Assembly (NCBI RefSeq): GCF_037198315.1
Contig: NZ_CP144913.1
Location: 1,240,001-1,304,000, forward strand
Direction of reading: 5' to 3'
DNA: 64,000 nucleotides
Origin: Janibacter sp. A1S7
GTDB lineage: Bacteria > Actinomycetota > Actinomycetes > Actinomycetales > Dermatophilaceae
The position numbers and the translations under genes are program-made. The notes under the pieces are model-generated. The model was not told the DNA's origin. It saw only the letters and a list, made by a program, of their open reading frames with translations, and ran no database searches. Shown here in pieces: positions 41,815-49,745 of this stretch (positions within the stretch are counted from its first letter, which is position 1; each line of letters begins with the position of its first letter).

Positions 41815-43236
41815 ATGAACGAACACACATCCACTCCCGGGACCCGCGGCACCGTCCTGGTCACCGGAGCGACGGGCTACATCGGTGGGCTGCTCGTGCC
41901 GAGGCTGCTCGAGGCCGGCTGGAACGTGCGCGCCCTGAGCCGGTCGGCCGAGCGGCTGCGCTCTCGGGACTGGGCCGGCCACATCGAGATCGTCGAGGGT
42001 GACGTCACCTCCGGTGAGGACCTGCGTGAGGCGCTGGCCGGGGTCGACGTCGCCTACTACCTGGTGCACTCCATGGACGGCGGCGGGGACCTGGCCCGGC
42101 GCGACCGCGAGCTGGCCCAGGGTTTCGCCACCGCTGCGGCGGACGAGGGGGTCGGGCGCATCGTCTACCTCGGCGGACTGCACCCCGAGGGCGCCGACCT
42201 CTCGGTCCACCTCGCCTCCCGGGTCGAGGTCGGTCAGGTGCTCCTCGACGCTCCCGTGCCTGCGGCGGTGCTTCAGGCCGCGGTCATCCTCGGTGACGGG
42301 TCGGTTTCCTTCGACATGCTGCGCTACCTGACCGAGCGGCTGCCCGCGATGGTCGCCCCGCGCTGGTTGCGCAACCGGATCCAGCCGATCGCCGTCGACG
42401 ACGCGCTGCACTACCTCGTGGGGGCGGCCGGACTGCCTGCGCAGATCAACCGCACCTTCGACATCGGGGGACCCGAGGTGCTGACCTACGAGGAGATGAT
42501 CCAGCGGTTCGCCTCGGTCAACGGTCTTCGCCGGCGTCTGATCGTCGGGGTGCCGGTGCTGACCCCGTGGCTGGCCAGCCACTGGGTGGGTGTGATCACA
42601 CCGGTCGAGGCCGATGTCGCGAAGCCGCTCGTCGGCAGCCTGGTCCACGAGGTCGTCCGGCGGGAGTGGGACCTCGACGAGTACGTGGGGCTCCCGGCTG
42701 ATGGGTTGCTCGGATTCGACGAGGCGGTCGACAGGGCGATGCGTGGTGTCCGTCCCGACCGCGCGCTGCGTGACGTGCTGACGGTCACCGGGGCGAGTGT
42801 TGCCAGCGCCACCATCGGCGCAGTGGCCACGCAGCCGGACAGCCGCTGGTACCGCTCGCTGGACCTGCCGTCGTGGCAGCCCCCGACGATTGCCTTCCCG
42901 CTGGTGTGGACCCCGCTGTACGCCGACATCGCAGCGACGTCGATCGCCACCCTCTCCCGCCTCGAAGGAGAGGGGAGGGTCGAGGAGGCCGCCCGGTACC
43001 GACGGGCCCTGTGGGCCAACCTTGCGCTCAACACCGCCTGGAGCGTGCTCTTCTGGCGAGTGCGTCGCCCGGCGCTGGCGGCCGCGGAGGCCGGGGCGCT
43101 CGCGGTCAGCTCTGCGGACCTGGCGCGTCGCGCCGGATCGGCCGACGGGCGCGCGGGCTGGGCGCTCGTGCCGTACGCGGCGTGGACGGCCTTCGCCGCC
43201 GTGCTGTCGACGGCGATCGCCCGACGCAACTGCTGA
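41815..43236 (+). CDS. Fusion of NAD(P)-binding SDR domain and TspO/MBR domain
   Basis: A 473-residue two-domain protein. Residues 1-300 are an extended SDR/NmrA-like Rossmann domain: VTGATGYIGG (loop 18-24), AYYLVHSMDGGGDL, RIVYLGGLHP, FDIGGPEVLTYEEM. From about 320 comes a five-helix TspO (tryptophan-rich sensory protein) domain: WYRSLDLPSWQPPTIAFPLV (W345 on), WTPLYADIAATS, LWANLALNTAWSVLFWRVR, and LVPYAAWTAFAAVLSTAIAR. TspO binds porphyrins and is tied to tetrapyrrole handling and light stress. ATG 41815 follows AGGTGA 4 nt after the CPBP stop. This is the last gene of the B12-controlled cluster. Separate domains would be ordinary. The fusion suggests a membrane-bound NAD(P)H reductase for a tetrapyrrole or lipid. 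Confidence 0.9.
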   Translation: MNEHTSTPGTRGTVLVTGATGYIGGLLVPRLLEAGWNVRALSRSAERLRSRDWAGHIEIVEGDVTSGEDLREALAGVDVAYYLVHSMDGGGDLARRDRELAQGFATAAADEGVGRIVYLGGLHPEGADLSVHLASRVEVGQVLLDAPVPAAVLQAAVILGDGSVSFDMLRYLTERLPAMVAPRWLRNRIQPIAVDDALHYLVGAAGLPAQINRTFDIGGPEVLTYEEMIQRFASVNGLRRRLIVGVPVLTPWLASHWVGVITPVEADVAKPLVGSLVHEVVRREWDLDEYVGLPADGLLGFDEAVDRAMRGVRPDRALRDVLTVTGASVASATIGAVATQPDSRWYRSLDLPSWQPPTIAFPLVWTPLYADIAATSIATLSRLEGEGRVEEAARYRRALWANLALNTAWSVLFWRVRRPALAAAEAGALAVSSADLARRAGSADGRAGWALVPYAAWTAFAAVLSTAIARRNC

Positions 43237-43244
43237 AGCCGTGA

Positions 43245-43382
43245 GGCGACCGGTTCAAGTCCACGGACGACGAACTGGCAGGACAGCGAAAGGTGCGCCT
43301 TGCGCTGCTGGCCGACAACGACGCGGAGGAGGTCGGCGAGTTCACGGCACTCGAGAATGCCCGAGCGCGGGGGACCTCCTGA
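43245..43382 (+). pseudogene. Possible 3' remnant of an unknown gene
   Basis: Between the TspO fusion and the TauE/SafE gene an open rightward frame without a start codon at its head reads FKSTDDELAGQRKV, RLALLADNDAEEVGEF and TALENARARGTS before a stop. The composition resembles a real protein tail (acidic, helical) and not the neighbouring genes in other frames. It lacks a proper N terminus, so it may be a decayed gene end. I recognise no family. Chance coding cannot be excluded. Confidence 0.25.
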
Positions 43383-43384
43383 TC

Positions 43385-44137
43385 TCAGCCACTGATCACC
43401 TGCGAGAGCCCGCGCACGAGCGTCGCGCTCGACCCGATGACCACGAGGACCACGGCCACCCGCCGTGCCGTTGCCGCCGACACGCGCCGGGAGACCCACG
43501 TGCCGACGAGCACGCCCACCGGCACCGTTCCCACGGTGGCCGCGATCAGGGGCCACGACGGAAGCTGGCTCGTGTCACTGGCACCGACGAGCAGTTTCGT
43601 TACCACCGACGCCACACCCATGGTCAGGAAGATCGGCTGCAGCGTGGCGGCGAAGGGCCGCTGCTCCCATCGGGTCACCTGGGCGTAGACGAGCATCACG
43701 GCGGCCGCGACCCCGACGGCCGTGTTGAGGAAACCGCCGACGAAGCCGGCGACCAGACCCGCCACCAGCGGCGGCACCTGGCCCAGTGGTGGCAACAGCG
43801 AGGACGCCGCCAGTGAGAGCAGCAGCGTGGCACCGATGATCACCTCGAGCCACCCGGAGCCGGTCGCGTACACGAGCAGCGCAGCGGGTACGGATCCGGC
43901 GACGATGGTCGGCGCGACCCGCACGTAGCGCCCCCAGTCGATGTCGGTGCGGACCGCGTACGTCAGGACGACGGCCGCCGCCACGGTGGTCGCGTTCGTC
44001 AGCAGGATCCCCGTGACGGGGCCGATCGCGAGAGTCAGCGTCGGGGAGAGCACCAGCCCGGTGCCCATGCCACTCGTGCGCTGCAGGGTGATCCCCAGGA
44101 TGACGGCGCCGATGACGACGAGGAGCACCGTACTCAC
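43385..44137 (-). CDS. TauE/SafE-family membrane permease
   Basis: A 250-residue protein with about eight hydrophobic helices and the TauE/SafE pattern of two repeats: GMGTGLVLSPTLTLAIGPVT near the N terminus and VAGLVAGFVGGFLNTAVGVA in the middle. Relatives export or import sulfonates, sulfite or related anions. GTG at 44137 is the only suitable start and has GGACGG upstream. It faces away from a 278-nt region upstream that contains a hairpin and the small membrane gene at 44416. No sulfur-metabolism genes are visible next to it, so the substrate stays unassigned. Confidence 0.88.
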   Translation of the reverse strand: MSTVLLVVIGAVILGITLQRTSGMGTGLVLSPTLTLAIGPVTGILLTNATTVAAAVVLTYAVRTDIDWGRYVRVAPTIVAGSVPAALLVYATGSGWLEVIIGATLLLSLAASSLLPPLGQVPPLVAGLVAGFVGGFLNTAVGVAAAVMLVYAQVTRWEQRPFAATLQPIFLTMGVASVVTKLLVGASDTSQLPSWPLIAATVGTVPVGVLVGTWVSRRVSAATARRVAVVLVVIGSSATLVRGLSQVISG

Positions 44138-44345
44138 CCGTCCAATGTAGGTCGTGGCGCCAGCAGTCGATGGTCGAGGTGGCGGCGTTGTCAGTGGTCA
44201 CTGTCAGAGTTTCACGTGTCCACACAGGACACGAAGGGGAGTGACCGGGGCGACCGGGGCGGTGGACGGGGAGGTCCGCCGGCCAGCGCATCAGCAGTCA
44301 GTGAGCTGTCCGGTCGCTCGGGGGGATCGCAGGTGCGGTACCGCC

Positions 44346-44376
44346 CCGTCACCGCTTGCCGCGCAAGCGGTGACGG
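44346..44376. repeat. Perfect 13-bp hairpin upstream of a small membrane-protein gene
   Basis: CCGTCACCGCTTG (44346-44358) and CAAGCGGTGACGG (44364-44376) pair perfectly around a 5-nt loop. It lies 39 nt before the start of the gene at 44416. No U-run follows, so a simple terminator is less likely than a regulatory or protein-binding element. Apart from this hairpin, 44138-44345 shows nothing I can identify. Confidence 0.55.
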
Positions 44377-44415
44377 TCCTTCGTGCGACGTACCACCGCA
44401 TCCGGGGGGATGACC

Positions 44416-44793
44416 ATGTTCTTCAAGTCCTTCATCACGCCTGCCGTCATGGCATTCGTGGCCGTTCTCGTCGCCGGCGTGGCGATCCTGCCCGAGTACC
44501 TGGGCCAGGACAGGCGCACGGTGGAGTTCACCACCGTCGAGCCCAGCGCGACGGCGCCTGTTGCGCCCGTCGGCGCGCTCGAGCTGGCCCGGGCCCACGC
44601 CGAGGAGCACGGCCTCACCGACTGCGTGGACCCGGCCTACGCCCGTCTGGACGACGTGATCCTCACCGTCCCCAGTGATCCCGGCGCCGACGCCGCCATC
44701 ACGCCGGTGGGCTTCGACGAGGCCCTGGCGTCGGGTGAGCTGGGCCGGTGGAACGTGTTGTCCTGCAAGGCTGCCGACCGCAGTCAGAGGTAG
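44416..44793 (+). CDS. Small membrane-anchored protein of unknown function
   Basis: A 125-residue protein. A single N-terminal hydrophobic helix (ITPAVMAFVAVLVAGVAIL after MFFKSF) serves as signal anchor, and the remaining ~95 residues would lie outside: a short acidic/Pro linker, then HAEEHGLTDCVDPAYARLDD and a C-terminal part with a second Cys in NVLSCKAAD. The two cysteines could form a disulfide. No recognised domain. I prefer ATG 44416 with GGGGGG six bases upstream over ATG 44410. The end overlaps the convergent MBL gene by 10 nt. The hairpin at 44346-44376 lies in its leader. Confidence 0.6.
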   Translation: MFFKSFITPAVMAFVAVLVAGVAILPEYLGQDRRTVEFTTVEPSATAPVAPVGALELARAHAEEHGLTDCVDPAYARLDDVILTVPSDPGADAAITPVGFDEALASGELGRWNVLSCKAADRSQR

Positions 44794-45782
44794 CGCCAGA
44801 CCCCGTCGACGAGGCTCTCCCGAACCCGGTCCTGTGCCACCAGCACCTGCAGGTGCGCGAGCGTCTCGGTGGTGGCGAGCATCTGGTTCATCGGGTCCAG
44901 CTCGGACAGGTGCCGCTCGTGGCGGGTCCAGCGCAGAGTCTCGGTGACGGCGAAGCCGGAGGAGGCGCCGGCGTGCACGGCAGCCTCGGTCTGGGACAGG
45001 CGCGACTCGTGGTGGGCCAGCAGCTCCTCCACGCGCGCATGGAGGCCGCCTCCGGCCGGGCCGTGCGCGGGCAGCAGCAAGCGGTCGCGCTCGGTGAGCA
45101 TGTCCGCCAGCGAGCCGAGGTAGTCCGCCAGCGGAGTCTTCACCGGCTTGGCCTGGAAACCGATCGACGGCGTGATGTGCGGCAGCACGTGGTCCCCGGC
45201 GAAGACCAGGTCGCACTCGTCGTCGAAGAAGACCACGTGCCCCTGCGTGTGTCCGGGCGTCGCGCGGACCCGCAGCGAGCGGCCCGCGGCCGCAACGCAC
45301 TCCTCGTCCTGCAACCAGCGATCGGGGTCGGCGAAGCCGTCGAGATCGACCCGGTCCACCGGCAGTGCCGCCAGTCCCTCGATCACGCTCGTGGCATCAG
45401 CGGCCAGCAGCAGGGCATCGGCACCCGAGAACGCGCCATCGCTGGCGCGGATCGCCTCGAGCTGCTCGGCCTCCCCTTCGCCCAGACCGACGATCAGGCC
45501 GGCGCGTCGTCGCAGGCCGAGCGCCATCGTGTAGTGGTCGCGGTGGTGGTGCGTGACCAGGCACTGGTCGAAGTCCTGCGGCGCCAGCCCGAGCCCACCC
45601 AGCGCGTCACCCAACGCCTTCTGGGCGACGTCGATCTCCCACCCGCCGTCGATGAGGGTGTGCGAGTCCTCGCCGATGACGGCGTAGACATTGACTGCCT
45701 TGAGCCCGTCCATCGGCAGGGGGAGGGGGATGCGGTGGACTCCCGGCGCGACCTCTTCGGGCCCCGGTGCCGTCCAGTCCAT
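44784..45782 (-). CDS. MBL-fold metallohydrolase
   Basis: A 332-residue metallo-beta-lactamase-fold hydrolase. The dinuclear metal motif is THHHRDH (H78, H80, D82, H83). Later metal ligands are in TPGHTQGHVVFF and FAGDHVLPHI, and the C-terminal extension of ~90 residues (LLPAHGPAGGG, RLSQTEAAVHAG) matches the LACTB2/GLX2-like group with a winged-helix-like tail. ATG at 45782 follows GGGAGAACG. It is convergent with the small membrane gene and divergent from the hydrolase at 45903. Possible substrates are lactones, thioesters or nucleic acids. I cannot choose between them. Confidence 0.88.
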   Translation of the reverse strand: MDWTAPGPEEVAPGVHRIPLPLPMDGLKAVNVYAVIGEDSHTLIDGGWEIDVAQKALGDALGGLGLAPQDFDQCLVTHHHRDHYTMALGLRRRAGLIVGLGEGEAEQLEAIRASDGAFSGADALLLAADATSVIEGLAALPVDRVDLDGFADPDRWLQDEECVAAAGRSLRVRATPGHTQGHVVFFDDECDLVFAGDHVLPHITPSIGFQAKPVKTPLADYLGSLADMLTERDRLLLPAHGPAGGGLHARVEELLAHHESRLSQTEAAVHAGASSGFAVTETLRWTRHERHLSELDPMNQMLATTETLAHLQVLVAQDRVRESLVDGVWRYL

Positions 45783-45902
45783 CGTTCTCCCTTCGCCGCC
45801 GTTGCCCATCACCGTATCCCGACCCGGTGCAGGCTCAGCCAACGGCCAGCCGAGCGTGCCAGACTCGCGCAGGTGACCACGTCGCACGAGTCCGAGAACC
45901 TC

Positions 45903-46517
45903 ATGGCCGCGATCCGACAGGGGCGCGTGCGCGTGCGACCGCACGCCCGGGCGGTGGCGCTCATCCTGCACGGGGGACGCGCCGTCGAACCGCGACCGCG
46001 CCGCTCGCGCGACGTCTCGTACCTGCGGATGCTGCCCTTCGCACCCGCGGTGTGGCGGGCCTCGCGGGGGAGCGTCGCTCCGGTCCTCGTGCACAACCGG
46101 GACGGGGGCTGGATCGCCCCCACCGGCAGCGGCCTCGCCCAGACCCGCGAACTGGTGCGCCGGCTCGCCGACGAGCACGGGCTGCCGGTCGTGCTGCTCG
46201 GGCACTCCAGCGGGGGGTGGGCGGCGTTGCGGTGCGGCGACGAGGAGGCCGTGGCCGGTGCCGTGGCGCTCGCCCCGTGGATCGGCGAGGAGGATCCGGA
46301 CGAGCACCTGCGGCAGAAGGTCGTGCGGGTCGTGCACGGCGAGGCGGACACGGTGTGCAGCCCTCAGCGGTCACGTGACTTCGTCGAGCGGTTGCGCGCC
46401 GCCGGAGGTGACGCGACCTATCAGGGGGTCTCCGGTGGCCACGCCCTCCTCGAGCGGCCGCGACGGTGGCACGCCCTGGCTGCTCAGGCCGTGGTGGAGG
46501 TGGCTGCCCGGGGCTGA
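45903..46517 (+). CDS. Alpha/beta hydrolase (small)
   Basis: A 204-residue alpha/beta hydrolase. The oxyanion region is VALILHGGRAVEPRPRRS. The nucleophile is the Ser of LLGHSSGGWAALRC, the acid is the Asp in VHGEADTVCSPQRS, and the base is the His of SGGHALLERP. The lid domain is absent, so it is a minimal esterase/dienelactone-type fold. I use ATG 45903. GTG 45873 is an alternative start that extends the N terminus by 10 residues without a clear site. It is divergent from the MBL gene and convergent with the DUF1295 gene (37 nt apart). Substrate unknown. Confidence 0.8.
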   Translation: MAAIRQGRVRVRPHARAVALILHGGRAVEPRPRRSRDVSYLRMLPFAPAVWRASRGSVAPVLVHNRDGGWIAPTGSGLAQTRELVRRLADEHGLPVVLLGHSSGGWAALRCGDEEAVAGAVALAPWIGEEDPDEHLRQKVVRVVHGEADTVCSPQRSRDFVERLRAAGGDATYQGVSGGHALLERPRRWHALAAQAVVEVAARG

Positions 46518-46554
46518 GCGAAGCCGGTGTCGTCGACGGATCGGCCGTGGTGGC

Positions 46555-47331
46555 TCAGGACCGTGTCGGCGGCAGCGGGAAGAACATCGACGTGCGCTCC
46601 ATGTACTCCGGGTACCCGGGGCGCTGGGCCATGGAGCGCTCGAGCAGGCGGGCACCGGTCCCGAAGGCGAGCAGATAGGTCATCGCCAGCGGCGAGAGCA
46701 CGGTGAGCACTCCCGGCCAGGCACCGGCGGCGATCAGCCACAGGCCCCACCACACGCAGGCGTCACCGAAGTAGTTCGGGTGCCGTGTCCACGCCCACAA
46801 CCCGCGGTCCATGACCCGACCCTTGTTCGCCGGGTCGGCCTTGAAGGCCTTCAGCTGGGCGTCGCCGATCGCTTCGAAGAGGATCCCGACCAGCCACACG
46901 AGCGCCCCCAGCGCCGCGACGAACCCGAGGTCGTGATCCGTCGTCGCCGCCACCATCAGCGGCAGGCCGACGAACCACGCCACCACGCCCTGGGTCAGGA
47001 AGATCTTGCGCACCGCGACGGCGAAGCGACGCTCGGGCGGGACGTCCTCCAGCATCTCGGAGTAGCGCGGGTCCTCACCGGCCCCGCGCAGCCGGCCGAC
47101 GAGGTGCCACGCCAGGCGTCCGCCCCACACCGTGGCGAGCACGGCCAGCAGCCAGGAGCGTCCGCTCCCTTCGCCCGCCGCCACGCTCGCCCAGGCGATG
47201 AGGACGAAGAGGAGCGGCCACGTCGCATCGATCACCGCGAAGCGGCCCTGCCGCTGCGCGACGAGCGCGGTGACCGCGAGCGCGGCGGCGACGATGCCCA
47301 GTCCCGCCAGCCCGACGACGAGGTAACTCAT
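46555..47331 (-). CDS. DUF1295 (steroid 5-alpha-reductase-like) membrane protein
   Basis: A 258-residue protein with six or seven hydrophobic helices. The C-terminal region has the reductase-like motif GLWAWTRHPNYFGDACVWW and LAFGTGARLLERSMAQRPGY, typical of DUF1295/isoprenylcysteine methyltransferase-like reductases that use NADPH in the membrane. ATG 47331 overlaps the stop of the upstream CFA gene (ATGA), so the pair is coupled. In mycobacteria the homologous pair Rv0446c/Rv0447c sits with DUF1365 and FAD genes. Here those are found separately at 36863-38973. It probably reduces an unsaturated acyl intermediate made by the methyltransferase. This is inference. Confidence 0.88.
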   Translation of the reverse strand: MSYLVVGLAGLGIVAAALAVTALVAQRQGRFAVIDATWPLLFVLIAWASVAAGEGSGRSWLLAVLATVWGGRLAWHLVGRLRGAGEDPRYSEMLEDVPPERRFAVAVRKIFLTQGVVAWFVGLPLMVAATTDHDLGFVAALGALVWLVGILFEAIGDAQLKAFKADPANKGRVMDRGLWAWTRHPNYFGDACVWWGLWLIAAGAWPGVLTVLSPLAMTYLLAFGTGARLLERSMAQRPGYPEYMERTSMFFPLPPTRS

Positions 47332-48584
47332 CCGGACTCCTCGGGTCGGCGGGAGAGGATCTGGTCCACGCCCATCCTGCCATCGCGGAAGGCCTGCCGC
47401 CCACCGACGAGGTAGAGGCGCCAGACCCGCACGACCTCCTCGCCGACGAGCTCGGTCAGCGCCGTCAGGTGCTCCTCGAAGGTCGCCAGCCACGCGTCCA
47501 CCGTCCAGACGTAGTGCTCACGCATCGCCCGCACGTGCCGCACCTCCAGACCGCCGGACTCGAAGAACTCGACGGTCTCGCCGAGGGGGCGCATGTGCAT
47601 GTCCGGCGCGATGAAGGCCTCGATGAAGGGACCACCACCGGGGTGCTTGCCGCGTCGTGACATCTGCTGGATGAGCACGTGTCCTCCGGGCCGCACCCGC
47701 CGACGCAGCGTGTCGACGTAGGTGGGGTAGTTCTCCTGCCCGACGTGCTCACCCATCTCGACCGAGCCGACTGCGTCGAACTGCCCGGAGACCTCCCGGT
47801 AGTCCCGCAGCTCGATGGTCACCCGGTCGTCGAGGCCCCGGGTGCGGACCTGCTCGTCGATGTAGGCCTTCTGCTCCGCGGCGATCGTCACCCCGGTGAC
47901 CTGCGCGCCGTAGTGCTCCGCGGCGTGCAGGCTGAGTGAGCCCCACCCGCAGCCGACGTCGAGGAGGGTGTCACCCGGCGTCAACTGCAGCGCCTGGCAG
48001 ATCAGGTCCAGCTTCGCCCGTTGGGCCTGCACGAGTGGACGGTGCGGATCCAGGTCATCGCCCTCACCGAACCACGCGCACGAGTAGGCCATCGTCTCCT
48101 CGAGCAGCAGCGCGTAGAAGTCGTTGGACAGGTCGTAGTGGTGGCTGATCGCCGACCGGTCCCGCAGCAGCGTGTGCCGGCGCCCGCGCAACCGTGCCTG
48201 GCTCGCCGGTGGCTGCGGGGGAGTTGAGAGCAGCCCGAGGTCCTTGGCCAGCCGCACGAGAGCGGGCAGGGAACCCACCGCGGCGCGGGTCGGGAAGCCC
48301 GTCAGCCCGCGCCGTGCGAACTCCTCCCGGACCCGGTCGAGGAGGTGTCCGACGTCGCCGTCGATCTCCAGCTCGCCGGTGACGTAGGCCTGCGCCGCCC
48401 CGAGCTCACCGGGCGACCACAGCAGCCGACGAAGGGCGTCGGGGTGGCGCAGATGGACCGTCGGCCCGTCGGGGAGTCCTGCCTGCGAGCCGTCCCACGC
48501 CGTCACCGGCACGGGCAGCGGCCCACGCAGCAGCGGATCCAGTGCGGCCTGGAGCCTGTGGGCGATGCCTGATGCTTCTGCCAT
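47328..48584 (-). CDS. CFA-type fatty-acid methyltransferase (second copy)
   Basis: A 418-residue SAM-dependent methyltransferase of the CFA synthase family. The N-terminal lipid-binding part has AAQAYVTGELEIDGDVGHLL. The catalytic domain opens with HYDLSNDFYALLLEETMAYS. SAM motif I is LLDVGCGWGSLSLHA (about residue 200), followed by VGSVEMGEHVGQENYPTYVD. It differs clearly from the first copy at 38970 (for example DVGCGWG against EIGTGWG, and GGGPFIEAFIAPDMHM near the C terminus), so the two are paralogues with different products rather than duplicates. ATG 48584 follows GAGAGG. Coupled to DUF1295 by ATGA. Confidence 0.93.
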   Translation of the reverse strand: MAEASGIAHRLQAALDPLLRGPLPVPVTAWDGSQAGLPDGPTVHLRHPDALRRLLWSPGELGAAQAYVTGELEIDGDVGHLLDRVREEFARRGLTGFPTRAAVGSLPALVRLAKDLGLLSTPPQPPASQARLRGRRHTLLRDRSAISHHYDLSNDFYALLLEETMAYSCAWFGEGDDLDPHRPLVQAQRAKLDLICQALQLTPGDTLLDVGCGWGSLSLHAAEHYGAQVTGVTIAAEQKAYIDEQVRTRGLDDRVTIELRDYREVSGQFDAVGSVEMGEHVGQENYPTYVDTLRRRVRPGGHVLIQQMSRRGKHPGGGPFIEAFIAPDMHMRPLGETVEFFESGGLEVRHVRAMREHYVWTVDAWLATFEEHLTALTELVGEEVVRVWRLYLVGGRQAFRDGRMGVDQILSRRPEESG

Positions 48585-48630
48585 CCGTCGATCCTCTCGT
48601 GCCGGGTGCTACGTGGCGAATTCGCAGCCG

Positions 48631-48662
48631 ACGGCACATCCGGATGCCGAACGACGTGCCGT
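48631..48662. repeat. Inverted repeat upstream of the second CFA gene
   Basis: ACGGCAC (48631-48637) and GTGCCGT (48656-48662) are perfect 7-bp arms around 18 nt, 47 nt before the leftward CFA start and after the asparaginase stop (48695). It may end the asparaginase transcript or serve as operator for the CFA/DUF1295 pair. Long spacing makes a stable hairpin less certain. Confidence 0.3.
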
Positions 48663-48694
48663 GCGCCAGGCGCGAGGGGAGGTGGACCCTCGCC

Positions 48695-49696
48695 TCAGCC
48701 GGTGACGGCGCTTCTCCTCGCGAGCTCCTCCCTGACCTCCCCGACGCCGGCGCCGTGGCACAGCAGCTCGGCCAGCAGCACCCGTGCCTTGCGCGGGTGC
48801 AACCAACCGGCGGCGATCACGCCACGGGCGAGGAGGTCGACCTCGGACCCGGCGTAGCCGTAGCTGGCCTCGTGCGTGGGCCCGTCACCCGCGCGGGTCG
48901 CCATGACGACGACCACCCCGGCGTCGAGGGCGCGCTGGACCGCGTCGACCATGCGCTCGGGCACGTGCCCGACGCCGAAGCCGGCGATGACCACACCGTC
49001 GTACCCGGCCCGCGTCACCAGGTCGAGCACGTCGCCGGTGTCATCGAGGTGGGTCTCCAGCAGCGCGACCGACGGGGGGTCGCCCTCCGTCGCCACGGGA
49101 AGTGCGGGGCGCCGGTGGCCGGGGGCGCGCAGGTGCAGCTGCTCCTCCTCGAGGAACCCGAGCGGCCCGAAGGGCCGGGAGACGAACGCGTCCGGGTGGC
49201 TGCTGCGTGCCTTGAGCACCTCGACGGCGGTGTGGACCGTGTCGTTCAGCACGACGAGCACGCCGCGGTCGCGGGCCTCCTGCGCCGATGCCGTGAGGAC
49301 CGCGGCGAGGAGGTTGGCCGGGCCGTCTGCCCCGGGGGTGGCGGGGGGACGCATCGCCCCGGTGACGACCAGCGGCTCGGGGTGATCCCAGTGCAGGTCC
49401 AGCCAGTAGGCGGTCTCCTCGATCGAGTCCGTCCCCTGCGTGACGACGACGCCGCGGGCGCCCGCCGCGACCCGGGCCCCGGCCCACTCGATCACCGTCG
49501 CCAGGTCGAGCGAGGTCACCGACGCGCTCGGCCGGGTCGCCACCGTGGTCGCGGTGACCTCGGCGATCTCGCCGAGCCGGGGCACCGCCGCGACGAGGTC
49601 GTCGGCGGTGAGGGTCGGCGTCACCTCGCGTCCGGTCTGCGACGTCATGGCGATCGTGCCGCCCAGGGCTGCCACGCCGATGCGCGGTGCGCTCAT
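48695..49696 (-). CDS. L-asparaginase, type II/AnsA-like
   Basis: A 333-residue amidohydrolase. Both catalytic threonine regions are present: ALGGTIAMTSQTG with T14, and VVTQGTDSIEETAYWLDL with T86-D90 and the nearby K equivalent later. Further family segments are PLVVTGAMRPPATPGADGPA and the C-terminal GYAGSEVDLL. It releases ammonia from asparagine to make aspartate. No signal peptide is visible, which favours a cytosolic enzyme. ATG at 49696 is preceded by GAGGGGACGAGGG. It is divergent from the D-threonine aldolase-like gene with 49 nt between starts. Confidence 0.92.
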   Translation of the reverse strand: MSAPRIGVAALGGTIAMTSQTGREVTPTLTADDLVAAVPRLGEIAEVTATTVATRPSASVTSLDLATVIEWAGARVAAGARGVVVTQGTDSIEETAYWLDLHWDHPEPLVVTGAMRPPATPGADGPANLLAAVLTASAQEARDRGVLVVLNDTVHTAVEVLKARSSHPDAFVSRPFGPLGFLEEEQLHLRAPGHRRPALPVATEGDPPSVALLETHLDDTGDVLDLVTRAGYDGVVIAGFGVGHVPERMVDAVQRALDAGVVVVMATRAGDGPTHEASYGYAGSEVDLLARGVIAAGWLHPRKARVLLAELLCHGAGVGEVREELARRSAVTG

Positions 49697-49745
49697 CCCT
49701 CGTCCCCTCTCGTCAGGTACCCGGTGCCTGCACCATCATGCCCAC

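Noticed and set aside
43245..43270. GGTTCAAGTCC, which resembles the T-arm of a tRNA
   Set aside because: The flanking five bases do not pair, and no anticodon or acceptor arm lies upstream. Chance match.
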